Assembly: GCA_034766995.1 (NCBI GenBank)
Contig: CM068314.1
Span: 36,996,708 to 37,060,707 of the forward strand
Reading direction: 5' to 3'
DNA: 64,000 nucleotides
Source: Acanthacorydalis orientalis
Lineage: Eukaryota > Arthropoda > Insecta > Megaloptera > Corydalidae
The notes beneath the pieces are model-generated. The model worked only from the letters and a program-made list of their open reading frames with translations. It made no database searches and was not told where the DNA came from. Shown piece after piece: positions 24,091 to 37,639 of this stretch; the stretch's first letter is position 1, and each line of letters begins with the position of its first letter. The translations under genes were made by a program, and so were the position numbers.

Positions 24091-24560
24091 AGTAGTTTCA
24101 ATTGAAACCGTGACAGGTAATGTACTCCCGTCGATACCCATTTACCGTAGTTCTAATCTATCCGATGAATTCCTCGGAGAGACTAGGGCTTTATCGCTTT
24201 ATCCGTTTATACTCATAGGAAATATCTAGCAGGCTGTGCAACGATACCGACAAGACTTTGTCTATGCCAACCCGGCCATATTACCTAATGTGCATGTTCT
24301 TTGAATAAAGTGTGCACTTATTGAATGAAATTTCATCCTGTAGCCAACTACAAGTTTTAAATAAATGTATATGCAAAACAAGAGTCTTCGTTCAATTTTA
24401 ACTTCGTTTATGGCCGAACTAAAAGATATAATGTCATTCAGATCATGTATGCTACTCATGAACAAGTCACAGTGATGCATAGATGAAGAGAATAATAATA
24501 AAAATCAAGCACACACTACCCGTGCTCATTTCACTGATAAATCTGTATTATCTAGAAGGT
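24091..24560. promoter_or_regulatory. GC-elevated island
   Basis: Includes TTTCAATTGAAA (palindrome, 24098-24109), TTTATCGCTTTATCC (GATA-like repeats) and several CpGs. A plausible enhancer, unproven. Confidence 0.3.
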
Positions 24561-25370
24561 AGTAAGGTCTCGCTAGGTTATTGTCTTACGAAATAAATAT
24601 TTACAATAATTACCGGGAAGGTTTAAACACATTTGAATTACTTAACGTTGAACATTAATTCTAATATAGTAGCCATTATCTAGTATTATATTTTATGTAC
24701 TTTTCATATATATTATATTTATAATATGTTATTATTATAAACGTTTCAGAGATAATAATCTTCTTAAAAACGAATATTAAAATAAAATACGGCTGATAAA
24801 AAAGTTGTATACAGAAAATTATTAACAAACTTTTATAAAACTAAATCTTTAATTTTAACATTTAATTACATATAAATTTGTACAAATGCCTATTATTAAA
24901 TTGTAATAAATATTAATTTTTAATTAATATTTTATTTGCTGATCATATTTACACAGTTTGAATGAATATACAAACAAGTATATACAAAACTCAGTGCAGT
25001 ATTTCTCAAATACCGTACCTCACTTTTAACTTTATTGAATGATATGTTTGTATTTTATTAGAAAACATACTAATTTAAATAGAGACAATTGTTTTCATTA
25101 TAAAATATGACATACATCAGCCGTTGAACGTGTTGTAAAAATGTAAAAATCCACTTCAATCTTTAGTTTTATATTATTAACTTGCATTTTATTCAAAATA
25201 TATTGAAACACTTTAAAATAGTGATACTATACATACTTTTTGTCAGAAAATTATGCTTCCAATGTAATCGTAACACTTAATGTTTTTTTACTAGAATGTG
25301 TAATGAAAAAGTGACAAATTTATTTTCACAAAACAGATAACAGTCACTTCAAATGAAAATACCACGTTCA
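24561..25370. other. AT-rich non-coding stretch
   Basis: Nothing seen. Confidence 0.6.
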
Positions 25371-25990
25371 CGTTTTCGGTACATTTATTAACGCACGACA
25401 TAAACAAAAACTGGTATTTTTTGACTATTTTTAATTAATTCGTACACTTCTGTTTGCACTTTTTTCTATAGATGAAACGTTTGATCCAAAAAAATGTCCA
25501 TTGAAATCAAACCATAAACATTTCAAATCACGATAAACGGAATTTTCATTATTGACTAGCATGAAAAATATCGTGTAGTATGTATGTCATCCCGTGACAT
25601 ACCATTTTACACTAATCATTTCCTGCAATCATTCATGTGTCACATTAGTACCCCAATTCGACAATATCGGAACAGCTAATACACAAATACAACACAATCC
25701 CATTTATACTTTCCACAACAACAACAAAACAATTTCCAGTGGCTATTCAGAATTCATTTTTTTCCAACGTTTTTAATCAGTGGTGCGCATAATTCGAGAG
25801 AGTCGTTAGTAACGCATGCCGTCAACAACTAGTCAGACCATGAGACTGCTAGACTGCCTATCATCAGCATTGAATGGAGAATTGTTTTCAACTATAAATG
25901 CATTAACCATTATCGTGGCACCATCACGTCTCGTATCTTGTGCCACTGTGCGCTATTGTTTCAAAAAACCGTTAATTTTGCTTCTCTTAT
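25371..25990. promoter_or_regulatory. GC-elevated island
   Basis: Two adjacent plus frames (25594-25776, 25816-26019) have ordinary-looking composition but no domain and no obvious acceptor-donor pair. It could be a regulatory module or a decayed exon. Confidence 0.22.
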
Positions 25991-26398
25991 GCATTTCAAA
26001 TGGTTTAGTAATAGGGTAAATTTATTTTAAGAATTCGACAGTAATTTTAGTGTTACTTTACAATAATATTTTATGGATTATATCAATTATACCATTTTGT
26101 TTCCTTTAATATAATTAATTACCATTTTCATATAACAATAAAAATTATATAATCACGTAACAATTTTTTAACATTTCTTTAAGAAAAAAATTTATAACAA
26201 GCATAATCATTGATAATTAAATACAGTAATGAATAAAAACGGAACAAAAAATCTGAACTGGAAGACAACACCTTATCAACTTCAATGAATGATTAAAAAT
26301 TCTTTTTGTCCATAAGAATTAACATTAAAGAGTAGCAACAGTAAAGTCATCTTATTCCTATTTACCATAATCATAAATATCAATTACAAGTTTACCTG

Positions 26399-26399
<1 letters not shown>

Positions 26400-26447
<48 letters not shown>
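26400..26447. repeat. (TA)n microsatellite
   Basis: About 24 units, then CATACAGGGACAGAGAGA. A 14-bp array lies at 26704-26717. Confidence 0.97.
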
Positions 26448-26451
<4 letters not shown>

Positions 26452-27727
26452 CAGGGACAGAGAGATAAACAGAAGTATTCATACAAAATCTTCAATCTTT
26501 TACATTGTACAATTCAATAAATCGCCTTTTTTTCTAATTTTTATTACCTAATGCATTTATTCCTAACATATTTTCAAAGCATTTTCAAGTATACTTATCC
26601 AGTATACTTGCCCAGCTGTTCCTTAGACTTTTTCCGGATATTTTTACATTCATTGATTTATAGTCTATGGTTTATATTCTCTATTTTACATTAATATATT
26701 TACATATATATATATATTCTTAAAATTAAATTGAGAATTGTCCTTAAGTTTTTCATTATGCCTACATTATTGTTATTTTGTGTATTTTATTCCAAATTTA
26801 TTTTAAAGCGAGAAAAGTTTTACCATGTATCAAGTAAATAGAAAGTCTACATATACGGAAATGTACACAAGAACGAAAGAAATTATGGGAAACTACAACT
26901 AAACATAACAAGATAAGTGATTCACAAAAGATCCGACCCGCTGGATAGTTCTAGTATATTACTTATAAAAAATTCAACGTATGAATATGGAATCAGTGAG
27001 TTGAAGGAGCACGCGCAATAAATCAATTCACAATCCAGCATGCTCGTACGAAGAACGACGCCACACTTATCTGTTCTCATACTACATATATTCCGCGTTT
27101 AGAATATAAAAAAGAAAACTATACCCCTTTTATAAATGTAAGATTTCATTCTGAAATAACTAGAGTAGCATGTAATACTCGAATAGTTTCATATGAAGTG
27201 CAATGAATGTTCTTCAATTTATTTCATCAAATGTATTGAAATTCGTTAAAAACCGATTTCAAATATATGCATCAATTTTATGAGTTCGCTGTGAACGAGA
27301 GAACATTGATTCAAGCAATGAAAAAGACACGATAGTCTATAACAACTATAAAATGTGCAATCCTTTTTAATAAGTTTTTCATTACATATAATTACTTTTA
27401 ATAATTCATATTTATATATAAATATATCCAATAATATAAGGAATGGTTTCCTTAGTACATATATTTAATCGAAGATCTTTCATAAATTTTTAACTTATCT
27501 CAAACATACTAGTTTTCAATAAACAAAGATCTCAATTATTAACAAATATTTCTATTTCATGTGTCCTCATATAATAAAAAAAACTTACCTTTGTAACTTG
27601 TGTAAGCATTAAAGACTATTGTAATAAACTCATACATCCTATAATTTGGAAATTATCTCAATTTTGTTTCGTTCTTCTCTAACAACTATATTCAGTCTAT
27701 TTTTTCTCCAAAATGAAATATATATGT

Positions 27728-27782
<55 letters not shown>

Positions 27783-27831
27783 TTTTATATAAAAGATTTG
27801 ATGCTAAATGTTATATTTTTCAAATAATATC

Positions 27832-27889
<58 letters not shown>

Positions 27890-27920
27890 ATACACACACA
27901 GATTATATATATATATATAT
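27728..27920. repeat. Cluster of three (TA)n arrays
   Basis: Arrays at 27728-27779, 27835-27886 and 27904-27920 are separated by 55 bp of AT-rich DNA and by a CATACACACACAG spacer. Confidence 0.95.
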
Positions 27921-29573
27921 CTGTTTATTTTACACCGCTATTTTTATAGTTTTGTTAATGTTGATGTAGATATTACATTCAATTTATTTAAATTATGTCA
28001 GCTAAAATAATATTACTAAAATTTGAAATATTTTATTATAAAATACATAAGATTCTTTTCAATTTATAATAAATATAATATTGACAAAGACGACACAAGA
28101 ATAAAATATAAATTACTGCAAATACAATTAATTTTATAGAAAAAAGACTGTAGTAGACAGTATTTGAAAATAAAAATTAATATTTGCTTCGAATTAAAAT
28201 TTTTAAGAACAAAACCTGACATATACAAAATAAGGAGAATGTATAAAATATAAATTAAACTTCACCAGTTCACTGTGCTAATTATTAATATATTATTATT
28301 ATAAATAAATATTCAAACAACATATCAAGAACGATTTCTCAAATAAATAAATAATTAGTAAAATGATCACAACCAAGCGAATACTTTAAACAGAGGGATA
28401 TAATATACGTTTGAATATTAACTAAAATTAAAATTAGATGTGTTTATTAAATTCATAATTAATTTCAGCCTTTTTCAATCACATTATGTATATAAACAGT
28501 GTATCAGAAACATAAATTAGGGTGATACGAAAAGAACAACTTCCGCAGGCATAAAATTTTCGAAGGTTCAATAACAAAATGTTTTCAGGGGAGCAGTAAC
28601 GATATGTAGGGGCATAGATGAAGCTAATATGAATGATTGAAGTAAAAATATGAAAGGGTGCCGTTAGTATTTCATACATACAATATTGATTCATTAAGCA
28701 TTTCTTTATAGAATAAAATAAATTACGAGGGGAAATGAAAATTACAAAAAAAAATACTTACTGATGTGTAAACGGAAAATTACATATTTAATATCCTGTT
28801 TATTTTGTTAATTGTAATATTAATGTTCTATAAATGTGAATACGATACACGATCGACACAAACATCAAATATTCAATTTAAGAAAAGAAAAAAAAATTTC
28901 CATTCTCATTATTAAATATAACATCATTATATTTATATGTATTTAATAAAATGGTTCATATTTTTTGAGTTTTCTCATTCTAATTAGTACATTTTGCAAA
29001 TATAAACATGGATTTGTCAAAAAAATATATAAACGTATAGTTTATTTGAACTAATATTAATTGGGAAGAGAATAAAGTACTTGTTTCAGATTAAAGTAAA
29101 TATAATTATTCTATTTAGATAGTAAAAACTTCGCTTACGAACTTCATATTTTCATAATATAAAAATATTAATTACTATAAGTAATTCAAATCCGGCTTTA
29201 TATCAGTAAATTCTGTAACTTAAGCTTCTGATCGATTATTTACTATCTGTATGGTATATTAATTAAAATTGAATATTTAAGATGCCCCTTAATGTACCCC
29301 TGAGATTTTGAGGTATATAAATTTAAATTCGTCGAATGTATACACTGTCCCTTGCAAATGTACTGAATTTAATATTATAGACTAGAAATTTGTCGACATA
29401 TTAGTCATCACTCTGGAGAAATAAACATACACTACAGAAGACACACTATGAATCTTCAAAGGATTTAGAGACTAAATATAAATTAGTAAAATATTGAATA
29501 TGTTTCACACAATTATAAATAATTTCTAACCATTTAAATCATTCCATTTATCTCCACTACTAGCATCAATCTT

Positions 29574-29575
<2 letters not shown>

Positions 29576-29623
<48 letters not shown>
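29576..29623. repeat. (TA)n microsatellite
   Basis: About 24 units. A 17-bp array follows at 30186-30202. Confidence 0.97.
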
Positions 29624-29626
<3 letters not shown>

Positions 29627-30742
29627 CAAGGTAATCATTAACACTTCTTATGCAAGTAACAAATATTTGCTATAAATGTAATAACATGTGTTCAATTTTC
29701 ATTTAAAAAAATGATACAATTTTAAAATTTACTAAACGCCATTTAAAAATATATAAATATACTTTTTTTAAGCTTTTAATTTTTTTATACAAAAAAAAAA
29801 ATTATAAATGTAATTACAATATAGAAATAATTTAAAAAAAATACTCAAATATAGAAGCACTCGTTAAATATAAGTTTTTTTCAAAAAATTTTTGACAAAC
29901 ATATCAACGATTCTTTTAAAATAAATATTTTTAAACTTATGTTATTCTGTTAGTGTTAACCTGAATAGTAAAATAATCTTTATTGTAAAATATTTTAAAA
30001 TCTATTATTTAATTTCCAAATTAATTATAGTTTGAATTTGATTTTTTTTGCATTCATTTAAAAGAATATATAGTCATTCCTAATATTAATGTAGCCTCCG
30101 CTCAAGTTATACAAATCAAATATGTATAAATATAATAATCATAAATTCAAACATTATTCTTACGTACAAAATTTTAAATTTATACATATATATATATATA
30201 ATATAGCTTCAGATTAGAAAAACTATATAATATAAAAACACATGCAATTTTCTTTTGAATATCATGTCTGGGATTTCAAATGTAGTTTTATATTATTCTT
30301 TACTTTGGAAATAATAGCGTATATGCAGATTACTTGTTAACAAACCTAAAATTGTACCCTTGATAACCGTATATCAGTTTTACTATATAAACGTATTTCT
30401 ACGTAGCAGTACGTGTGAAATGTATATTTTCATTCTTTACTTAAGTTTTATTTTGTAGCCATCGGCACGCATACATATGAAATAATTCTACTCCATTATC
30501 TATTTAAAAATAATGATTTTTGATTGCAATTAGATAAGAATAAAGATAAAAAAGAAAGAATAAGTGATGAAAATTTCCATGTGCTGGTATATAGAAAATT
30601 TTAACCATAATTACTATTTTTATAAGAATGAGAATTAATATTTAATTTTTTGTACTTCCTTGCATTAATTCGTTACTTCAACAAAGAGATCCTCTATGCA
30701 TACAAACATTTTATTTATCTATTTATATAATTAAATAAGCAT

Positions 30743-30747
<5 letters not shown>

Positions 30748-30810
<63 letters not shown>
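30748..30810. repeat. Compound (TA)n(TG)n microsatellite
   Basis: TA from 30748 to about 30794, then TG to 30810, forming the left edge of duplicated unit A. Confidence 0.95.
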
Positions 30811-30932
30811 ACATACATTTTATTTAGTAGAAAAACATTAATGAAAATGCATCTATGCTAGTTATCAAGCATTAGTTATTTTAATATATATTTCCCTAGT
30901 AATTGTTAACACTAATCGATTTGGAATAAGAA
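30794..30932 (+). repeat. Duplicated unit, copy A
   Basis: A segment of about 140 bp starts at (TG)n, then ACATACATTTTATTTAGTAG, a block around GCATCTATGCTAGTTAT, and ends near ATCGATTTGGAATAA. Copy B at 31284-31420 repeats it about 490 bp further on with several small differences. The copies share the compound (TA)n(TG)n at their left edge. Confidence 0.8.
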
Positions 30933-31135
30933 ACAGGTTACGCATACGATCGATCGTGATCTACAGAACTGTTATAAAACAAATTAAGTTAATTGTAATT
31001 TTTGTTATATAATACTAATTATATATAAAAAGCTACTTATTTGAACTATTGTTTTCTATAAAATTTTACAGGAATAATTACACACATATAAGTCTTCTTT
31101 TTTTCAAAGTTAAAACAAAGTTTAAATCAATTGTA

Positions 31136-31140
<5 letters not shown>

Positions 31141-31214
<74 letters not shown>

Positions 31215-31239
31215 TTATAAATATTAACATATTTATATA

Positions 31240-31304
<65 letters not shown>
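31141..31304. repeat. Long compound (TA)n / (TG)n tract
   Basis: TA 31141-31209 (the longest array in the window), a 32-bp AT-rich spacer, TA 31242-31284, then TG to 31304 at the left edge of duplicated unit B. Confidence 0.95.
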
Positions 31305-31420
31305 ACATATATTTTATTTAATAGAAAAACCATAACAATGCATCTATGCTAGTTATTTAATTCTAGTTTTTAAATACATATTTCTTTAGTAAGTGTTAAT
31401 GCTAACAAATTTGCAATAAA
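31284..31420 (+). repeat. Duplicated unit, copy B
   Basis: This is the second copy of the 30794-30932 unit, carrying the same GCATCTATGCTAGTTAT core and a diverged TTTCTTTAGTAAGTGTTAA block. Divergence suggests an old duplication through the neighbouring TA/TG microsatellites. Confidence 0.8.
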
Positions 31421-31905
31421 AAATAATTCATTGTTTTCTTTTTTTTCTATTCTTTATCGCTCTAAGGATGATAATATTGTTATCGAAATGCATGTAAGCA
31501 ACAATTAGAATGATCAGAAATTTATTATTAACTACAAACTTTAGAAAAGATTTTCTGTGATTGCGGGTTGAAAAATCATATCTGAAATTGATTTTAATTA
31601 CAGTGATAAGCTCCACAATTATGATCATTTCTCTTTATACTCACACAGAATAATTTTTTTCGAAGTGAAAAAAGATATATATATATATATATATATGTAT
31701 ATATTGTATATACATATTATTATTATTTTAAATATATTCTTTTCAAAAAAATATCTAATATACTAAATAAGAATTAAAAAAATAAACTATCGGAATATTT
31801 CGTAGAAAACGATTCTTGTATATAGATGAAAATAATAAGAGATTGAAACGTTTATTTACTAGTTCAAATACAAAAAATCACAACCATTAAAATAGTCACT
31901 TACAT

Positions 31906-31911
<6 letters not shown>

Positions 31912-31950
<39 letters not shown>
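31912..31950. repeat. (TA)n microsatellite
   Basis: About 19 units after ACATACACACA. A 21-bp array lies at 31676-31696. Confidence 0.95.
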
Positions 31951-31951
<1 letters not shown>

Positions 31952-33189
31952 GAATATGAATACATAAATGAATATTAGAATACTTTTTATAAAAGAAATC
32001 TCTTCTATAAATATAATAGATGTGTTCACATACTATGTTAGGAATAATAAATACATGAGAAATGATGTAGATAAAAAATAATACTGTTGCCAAAAACTCA
32101 ATTTCAATTGCTGTTCAGTATCAACCCACATATAAAAGAAATAGGAAAAATGAGTAGACATTTTATTATTTTAGGACAAACATTGACAATATTCGTCATA
32201 ATACTGATTGAAAAGAAAAAAATATTTTCTACATAATTTTATATATACACACATACACACACATATATGTGTATTAAGTTAATATTTCACATTAAGTACT
32301 GAACTGTATTTAATATAGGCGAGTCGTAGGGTATTAACTTTTTAGTTTATAACTTTCTATATTGAATAAAATGTGAACACTTGAACTAAATAAACTCTTG
32401 GCAATACTAACAAATGATTCATAAAAATGTTATAGTTTAAATAGCTATCATTCCTAGTTTGACTAATTATAGTTCTTTCTAAGGAAATTTATATCATGTT
32501 TTTAAAAATTATTGCATATAAATTAAAAATTTTGTATTACATTTTTTTTAATTCTTATAACCTGCATATATGGACTTTTTTTTAATTCAGCTCCACAAAA
32601 AAGATCGTCAGGACAATTGTTTATTGAGTAAATTTTAGAAAATAAAACTGGTAATGCTGTGACAGGATATAGTTAAAGAATGATCCAGAAAATTCTGGTG
32701 TACACATTTCAATATAGTGATCAAAATATGCACTTCCAGTCATTAGCACTACGGTATATACAACAAAACAAACATATTTTCTTATGACAAATATGTTTCT
32801 CAATTAACTTAATATTCAGTTTTAGTAATTGGTCATTTATATTTCTGGACTGAACTATGATCGACACTTTTGTAATATTACCTAAAAGAGGGTCTATATG
32901 TAAAAAACGAATGTAATTTAAAATGTTCGAGAAGAAAATTTAAACGTAATGTGGGAAATTCTTAAAATTTAATATGCCTTATTAGAGCTAAATTTTATCC
33001 ATTTCATAATGTACCAATTTAAAGGAAATTATTTTGTGTGAGAAAGTTTATACACTTTAATGAAATAAAAATTATTATTTAGAAAGCAGTGATTTCTATA
33101 CTCATACTTTAATAAATACAGTGAATTAAAATATATCATTTATTAACTATTTACAACACAACGCATTATACTATATATATAAATATAAA

Positions 33190-33247
<58 letters not shown>
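33190..33247. repeat. (TA)n microsatellite
   Basis: About 29 units with a C near 33208. Confidence 0.95.
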
Positions 33248-33254
<7 letters not shown>

Positions 33255-33570
33255 ATATGTGTATATGTATACAAAAGCACAATCAAAATATTTATATGCG
33301 TTTAGTTCGACATTAGCTGATTTATTATGGTTAATATAGTATTATTGAAATTTTTCTATTAGTACAACACACACGCAATTTAGTAATAAAATAATGTGTC
33401 GTTTAACACGTAACATTTGAATTAAATAAAACAAACAATGTCATAAAAATTATATACTAGAAAAAGGAGATCAACTGATTTCAGTAATTAAAGTCTAAGT
33501 AATACATATAAAATATTACTCAAAGCAATGAAAATAAAAAATTTTAATTACAGTACACGTACAAACATAT

Positions 33571-33579
<9 letters not shown>

Positions 33580-33624
<45 letters not shown>
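33580..33624. repeat. (TA)n microsatellite
   Basis: About 22 units bordered by ACATATATACATAC and GTATGTAATC. Confidence 0.95.
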
Positions 33625-33631
<7 letters not shown>

Positions 33632-33986
33632 ATCATATATATTTGTATTAATTCATTTATTGCTTTTTATACATTTATTAAGTTTTTTTTTACAGTACTA
33701 CATTATTTTAATTATTCAGAATGAAAATACGACAGGCTCATTTACTATGTAAATTTTATCAACATTTCATCTCAGATTTAATAAAAAAATGTATATTTCA
33801 AGAGACGAAAACAATCTAAAAAACAAGAAAACAGCAATTCTGGAAATCAAATGGGATGTAAACAGAATTAATTATATACACTTAACGTAAAATTAAAATC
33901 TGAAGTATATTTCTTCATTCTTGGAAATTAAACATAAATTTATTATTACTTAAGATGGAAAAGAATAAGAAAACGTATATTTTTAA

Positions 33987-33988
<2 letters not shown>

Positions 33989-34024
<36 letters not shown>

Positions 34025-34064
34025 ATATATATATATATATATATATATACATAGAGAGAGAGAG
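33989..34064. repeat. Compound (TA)n / (GA)n microsatellite
   Basis: TA 33989-34021, break TTAA, TA 34024-34049, then GA 34053-34064. Confidence 0.95.
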
Positions 34065-34139
34065 ATGTATGTATTTATGTAACAATATAAAACAAATATT
34101 TTAAGAAAAACGAAAAACAGTAAAAAAAGTATATAAAAG

Positions 34140-34440
34140 TTAAGTAGCACTAACTAGGAAATGTAGTATCATTTCGAAGCAGAAAACGTCGTATGCGCTT
34201 ATTCAAAGAAGAAACTTCTTTCGAATGAAAATGAAAAATGTAACGTAGCATTTGTTACATATTTGCAATTCCTTTATACTAAGGGAACATCATCTCACAC
34301 CCTGCCAGCTACACACTAACTCTGTGAATATTTAAATTGGAATTACAAAGTGCAGAGTCGAAGTCAGCGGGTTATGATATCTAGAGAAGAAAATGGAATA
34401 ATTGTGTTTCACTACAACTTAAAATTTCATTTCTATCGGT
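34140..34440. promoter_or_regulatory. GC-elevated island
   Basis: Sequence around AACGTCGTATGCGC and CATCTCACACCCTGCCAGC. No frame of note; possible regulatory module. Confidence 0.2.
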
Positions 34441-35619
34441 AGTGACAGTGAAAATATTTTGTATTTATTGAAAATTTATTAACCAGCCACATTTACATAG
34501 TTTATAGGTATAGTTATATATGAAATAGTATTCATAACAAAATTAATAATTTAAATATGTTCGATGAATAAATTCATTTATAACAATATTCACATTTTCA
34601 ATAAAAATCTATTCATACATTTCAAACATAGAATACAACAAATGCATTTTTACTTAATATAACTTTTTTCGTGCAAGAATAAAATCCCAGACAATTATAA
34701 ATGTCAATAAAAAATATGAAATGAATATAAAAATGTTTATAATACAAGAAAAAAATACAATTGAATTGAACTATAACAAACACGGCTACAGAGAGAAAAA
34801 ATATTAATTTTGATTCATTCATACATTTTCTCATACTTTTGAATTAAGCTTGTTTAATCCTTTGGTCTTCTTTAAAAATTCTATTCTTTGTCTAATTAAC
34901 GGCAAGTCATGTTTATCTAGTGTGATAGGCTATAGTTCTTTTTATCACTAACTACAACATTATCTACATTATAATTATTCCAATAAAGTCATTATGTTAA
35001 TTAAAGCTCAAAATATATTTATATTGAACAAAGAGATGAAAATATTTCCATAATTTATAAATATTTTACGCATATAATATTATGATTCTACATTTGATTC
35101 ATTGTTTATAGTGCATATTTTTTTGGAAAAGAATTCACAATCATATTATTGGAATTAGTATACAAAAAATATCTTCGTGAAATTTACCTTCCACTTACAT
35201 CACGAGGAACAATTATAAAAAGTAAAAATATATCTAGTGCCACAGTGCTAGATATAACCGACTTTGATTATTTTTGTATAAATTAGTATTTATAATATAA
35301 AGTATTATAAAGTGTAGGTTTTAATCCAAAACATAAGTAGTACTCTCTGTCATAAGATTGTAAATCAAATATAAATAATAATTAAAATGTACAGACACTT
35401 ATTATTAATTTTTAATTTAAATCACTAATTATAATACAAAAAAAATATAATTTCTGAGAAATATGAATTGAAAAGCCATTATAAATTACACATCTATCTG
35501 ATATATCGTGGAAAATAGTTGATAATATTCGGGGAAACCAAAATCACTTGATTAGAAACATACAATTGGAAGCGGAAACATTGATTACAATTGAAAATTT
35601 GCAGAAATAACATTATCGT
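34441..35619. other. AT-rich non-coding stretch
   Basis: Only the small palindrome at 35229-35256 stands out. Confidence 0.55.
35229..35256. other. Short palindromic site
   Basis: TATATCTAG and CTAGATATA form 9-bp arms around TGCCACAGTG. Meaning unknown. Confidence 0.5.
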
Positions 35620-35736
35620 TCAGTGTGAAATATTTTTGAAACTATCAAGTGTGCACGAAACTGTTTCACATCGGCCACATCCTGTACCTGGACGTCGGTC
35701 TCTTCCATTTGCTTTACAAACTACACACTGTGCTTG
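35620..35736 (-). mobile_element. piggyBac-like transposase C-terminal zinc-finger remnant
   Basis: The minus-strand frame reads QAQCVVCKANGRDRRPGTGC, then GRC, ETVSC, TLDSFKNISH, and a stop (35620-35622). The C-x2-C ... C-x2-C ... C ... H pattern with an NG-R-R spacer matches the short cysteine-rich domain that closes piggyBac transposases. An in-frame stop lies directly upstream (about 35737-35739); in the next frame PQIKVNKH could be the preceding residues. No DDE core or inverted repeats were found nearby. A chance cysteine cluster is possible, but the order and the terminal position fit piggyBac best. Confidence 0.5.
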
Positions 35737-36230
35737 TTAACCTTGATCTGAGGGTACTTTCTTCGGAAAATGTAGAACATGAATGTTTTAGATAGTCAGA
35801 ATTAGTGTTCTTTGGCTGTTACCAATCATTTTTTGACAGGAAAAACTAACTTATCAATGAAAAAATATCGCTGCACATAGAATTTAATTTTTTTTTAAAT
35901 GTACGTGAAGAATGTAGTCTTGACATTTTTTATACGTTTTCTTCTAATGATGAACTTTTGGAAAAAAAATATTATTGAATCCAATTCTCAAGTTCACAAT
36001 TTTTATAGGTTTTCAAATGAAAAAAACATCGATTTTTTGATATTTCGATGATCGTATTTTTTTTAATTAAAGAAAGTTATAAATTTAATCTTAGAAAGAG
36101 ATTAGTGACTTAAAAATATCATCGAAAACATAGGGCCGAGACTATAGTTTCTTTGAAAAACATCAATGGATTCCTAGGTCCACGCCCGGTTTCAGAGTTT
36201 AATAAAGATGGTGTTTAGTAACGTACAGTG

Positions 36231-36283
36231 TATATATATATATATATATACACATACATATTTATATATATATATATATATAT
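36231..36283. repeat. Two short (TA)n arrays
   Basis: TA 36231-36250 and 36262-36283 with a CACATACATATT spacer. Confidence 0.95.
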
Positions 36284-37409
36284 GTATAATTTCTTTTATT
36301 ATTATGTTTTCAGTGTATATTAACGCCATATATATATTAAAAAACTAAACGTAAATTCATACATAAGAAACTTTTGTTTCCAGTTATTTAGGAATGAAAA
36401 TGAAATGTCTCTTCGGATAATAAACAACAAAGGAATTAAAATACAAAAAGAAGAAAACACAGCATAAGTAAACAGATTTACGTTCGTGCACTTGAGCGAG
36501 CGAGCAGCTCACATTTTTCAGATTTACTTCAGTGATTACGTTGTTGCGAAGCTTATTCATTTTTTAAATTTATTTTTAAAATTGTTTTTAAAATCCTTTT
36601 GATGTCAGTCGGCTTCCACTTCAAAAATTATATAAATTCATTTCGTGCACGTGTTGTTCTATTCATTCATTCATTGTTCTATTTGAGGTATTCTATAATG
36701 AGACAAGAAATACTTCCACTAATTTGTTGTCAATCTAGTCAACAACATGCTTATACTCGTATTATATTACATACCTTAACATGTTTTGAGATTGTAACTT
36801 ATAGTTTCTCTGTTATTCATCTAGAAATCTGAATTAGAAAATCTTTTTTAAAGAAATTAAAGAAACTACGGTAACAGTTGTTCTTCTAAATGAAACCTGG
36901 AGTGTCCAACATTGATTAAGATACAGTTCAAGCGGATTTTTTTATAGTGGTCAAATAAATACTTAGTAACAAGTAAGAACCTCTTTATATAATAGTGAAC
37001 AGAAAAATATAAGACACAACACACGCATATATTCGAATTATAAAAATCTTTTTATTCATTTTTAACTTTAGTATATACTGATAAGTTGGCTTGAAATTTG
37101 CAAGAGATCAAAAGATAAAAATTGTCAGCCTTAGATGAAGCAAAAGATGATGTCAAATTTTGCTTCTAAGTTTTATACTGAATTGTATAAAATATAACAT
37201 AAAATTTTAAGTTTATTCTTGCAAAACTATATATGTAAATTTGAAGTTAAGAGTGACCAAAGTAAATATAATTAATTATATTCAAAATTAATTTAAAACT
37301 TAGATCACGATCAAATACTTTTAAATTATTAAGATTAAAAATCGAGGAGTTTACAATTAGAAAGTTATAAATAATTGGAAGATAACTATTCAAATTAATG
37401 TTTTATTAC

Positions 37410-37411
<2 letters not shown>

Positions 37412-37469
<58 letters not shown>
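37412..37469. repeat. Compound (TA)n(GA)n microsatellite
   Basis: TA to 37448, then about ten GA units. Confidence 0.97.
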
Positions 37470-37639
37470 CTTATTATAATTTAAAATATAATTGAGCAAT
37501 TCCATGCGATGTCGATTAATCTTTCTTCATGTGGAAGCGTTCTATTTTTTTTGCAAAAAAATAAACTAAAATACAAAGTACTTCCGAGATAAAAGTACTG
37601 AGCAATAGCTTTAAACATTTTTACAGCTTGTAAACATTT

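Larger units (their letters stand above)
25991..30747. other. AT-rich non-coding stretch
   Basis: Arrays at 26400, 27728-27920 and 29576; GC-richer patches at 26930-27075, 28500-28680 (minus frame with NLRKFYACGSC, unrecognised) and 29280-29450. No gene supported. Confidence 0.5.
31421..34139. other. AT-rich non-coding stretch
   Basis: Five (TA)n arrays; no gene supported. Confidence 0.55.
35740..37639. other. AT-rich non-coding stretch
   Basis: GC-richer patches at 36130-36230 (GGGCCGAGACTATAG, CCACGCCCGG) and 36480-36550 (GAGCGAGCGAGCAGCTCAC) and two microsatellites. No gene supported. Confidence 0.5.

Noticed and set aside
28479..28694. Minus-strand frame with NLRKFYACGSCSFRITLIYV as a transposon protein
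   Set aside because: No second segment or motif in order could be found to name a family; left as an unassigned patch.
31049..31333. Open frames rich in Tyr-Ile repeats over TA arrays (also at 605, 4399, 5632, 13008, 15143, 16237, 17569, 55678 and others)
   Set aside because: They are direct translations of (TA)n, which has no stop in the TAT-ATA frames; not genes.
35740..36190. Search for the piggyBac DDE core upstream of the cysteine-rich remnant
   Set aside because: Minus-strand frames here are short and AT-driven; no recognisable catalytic motif.
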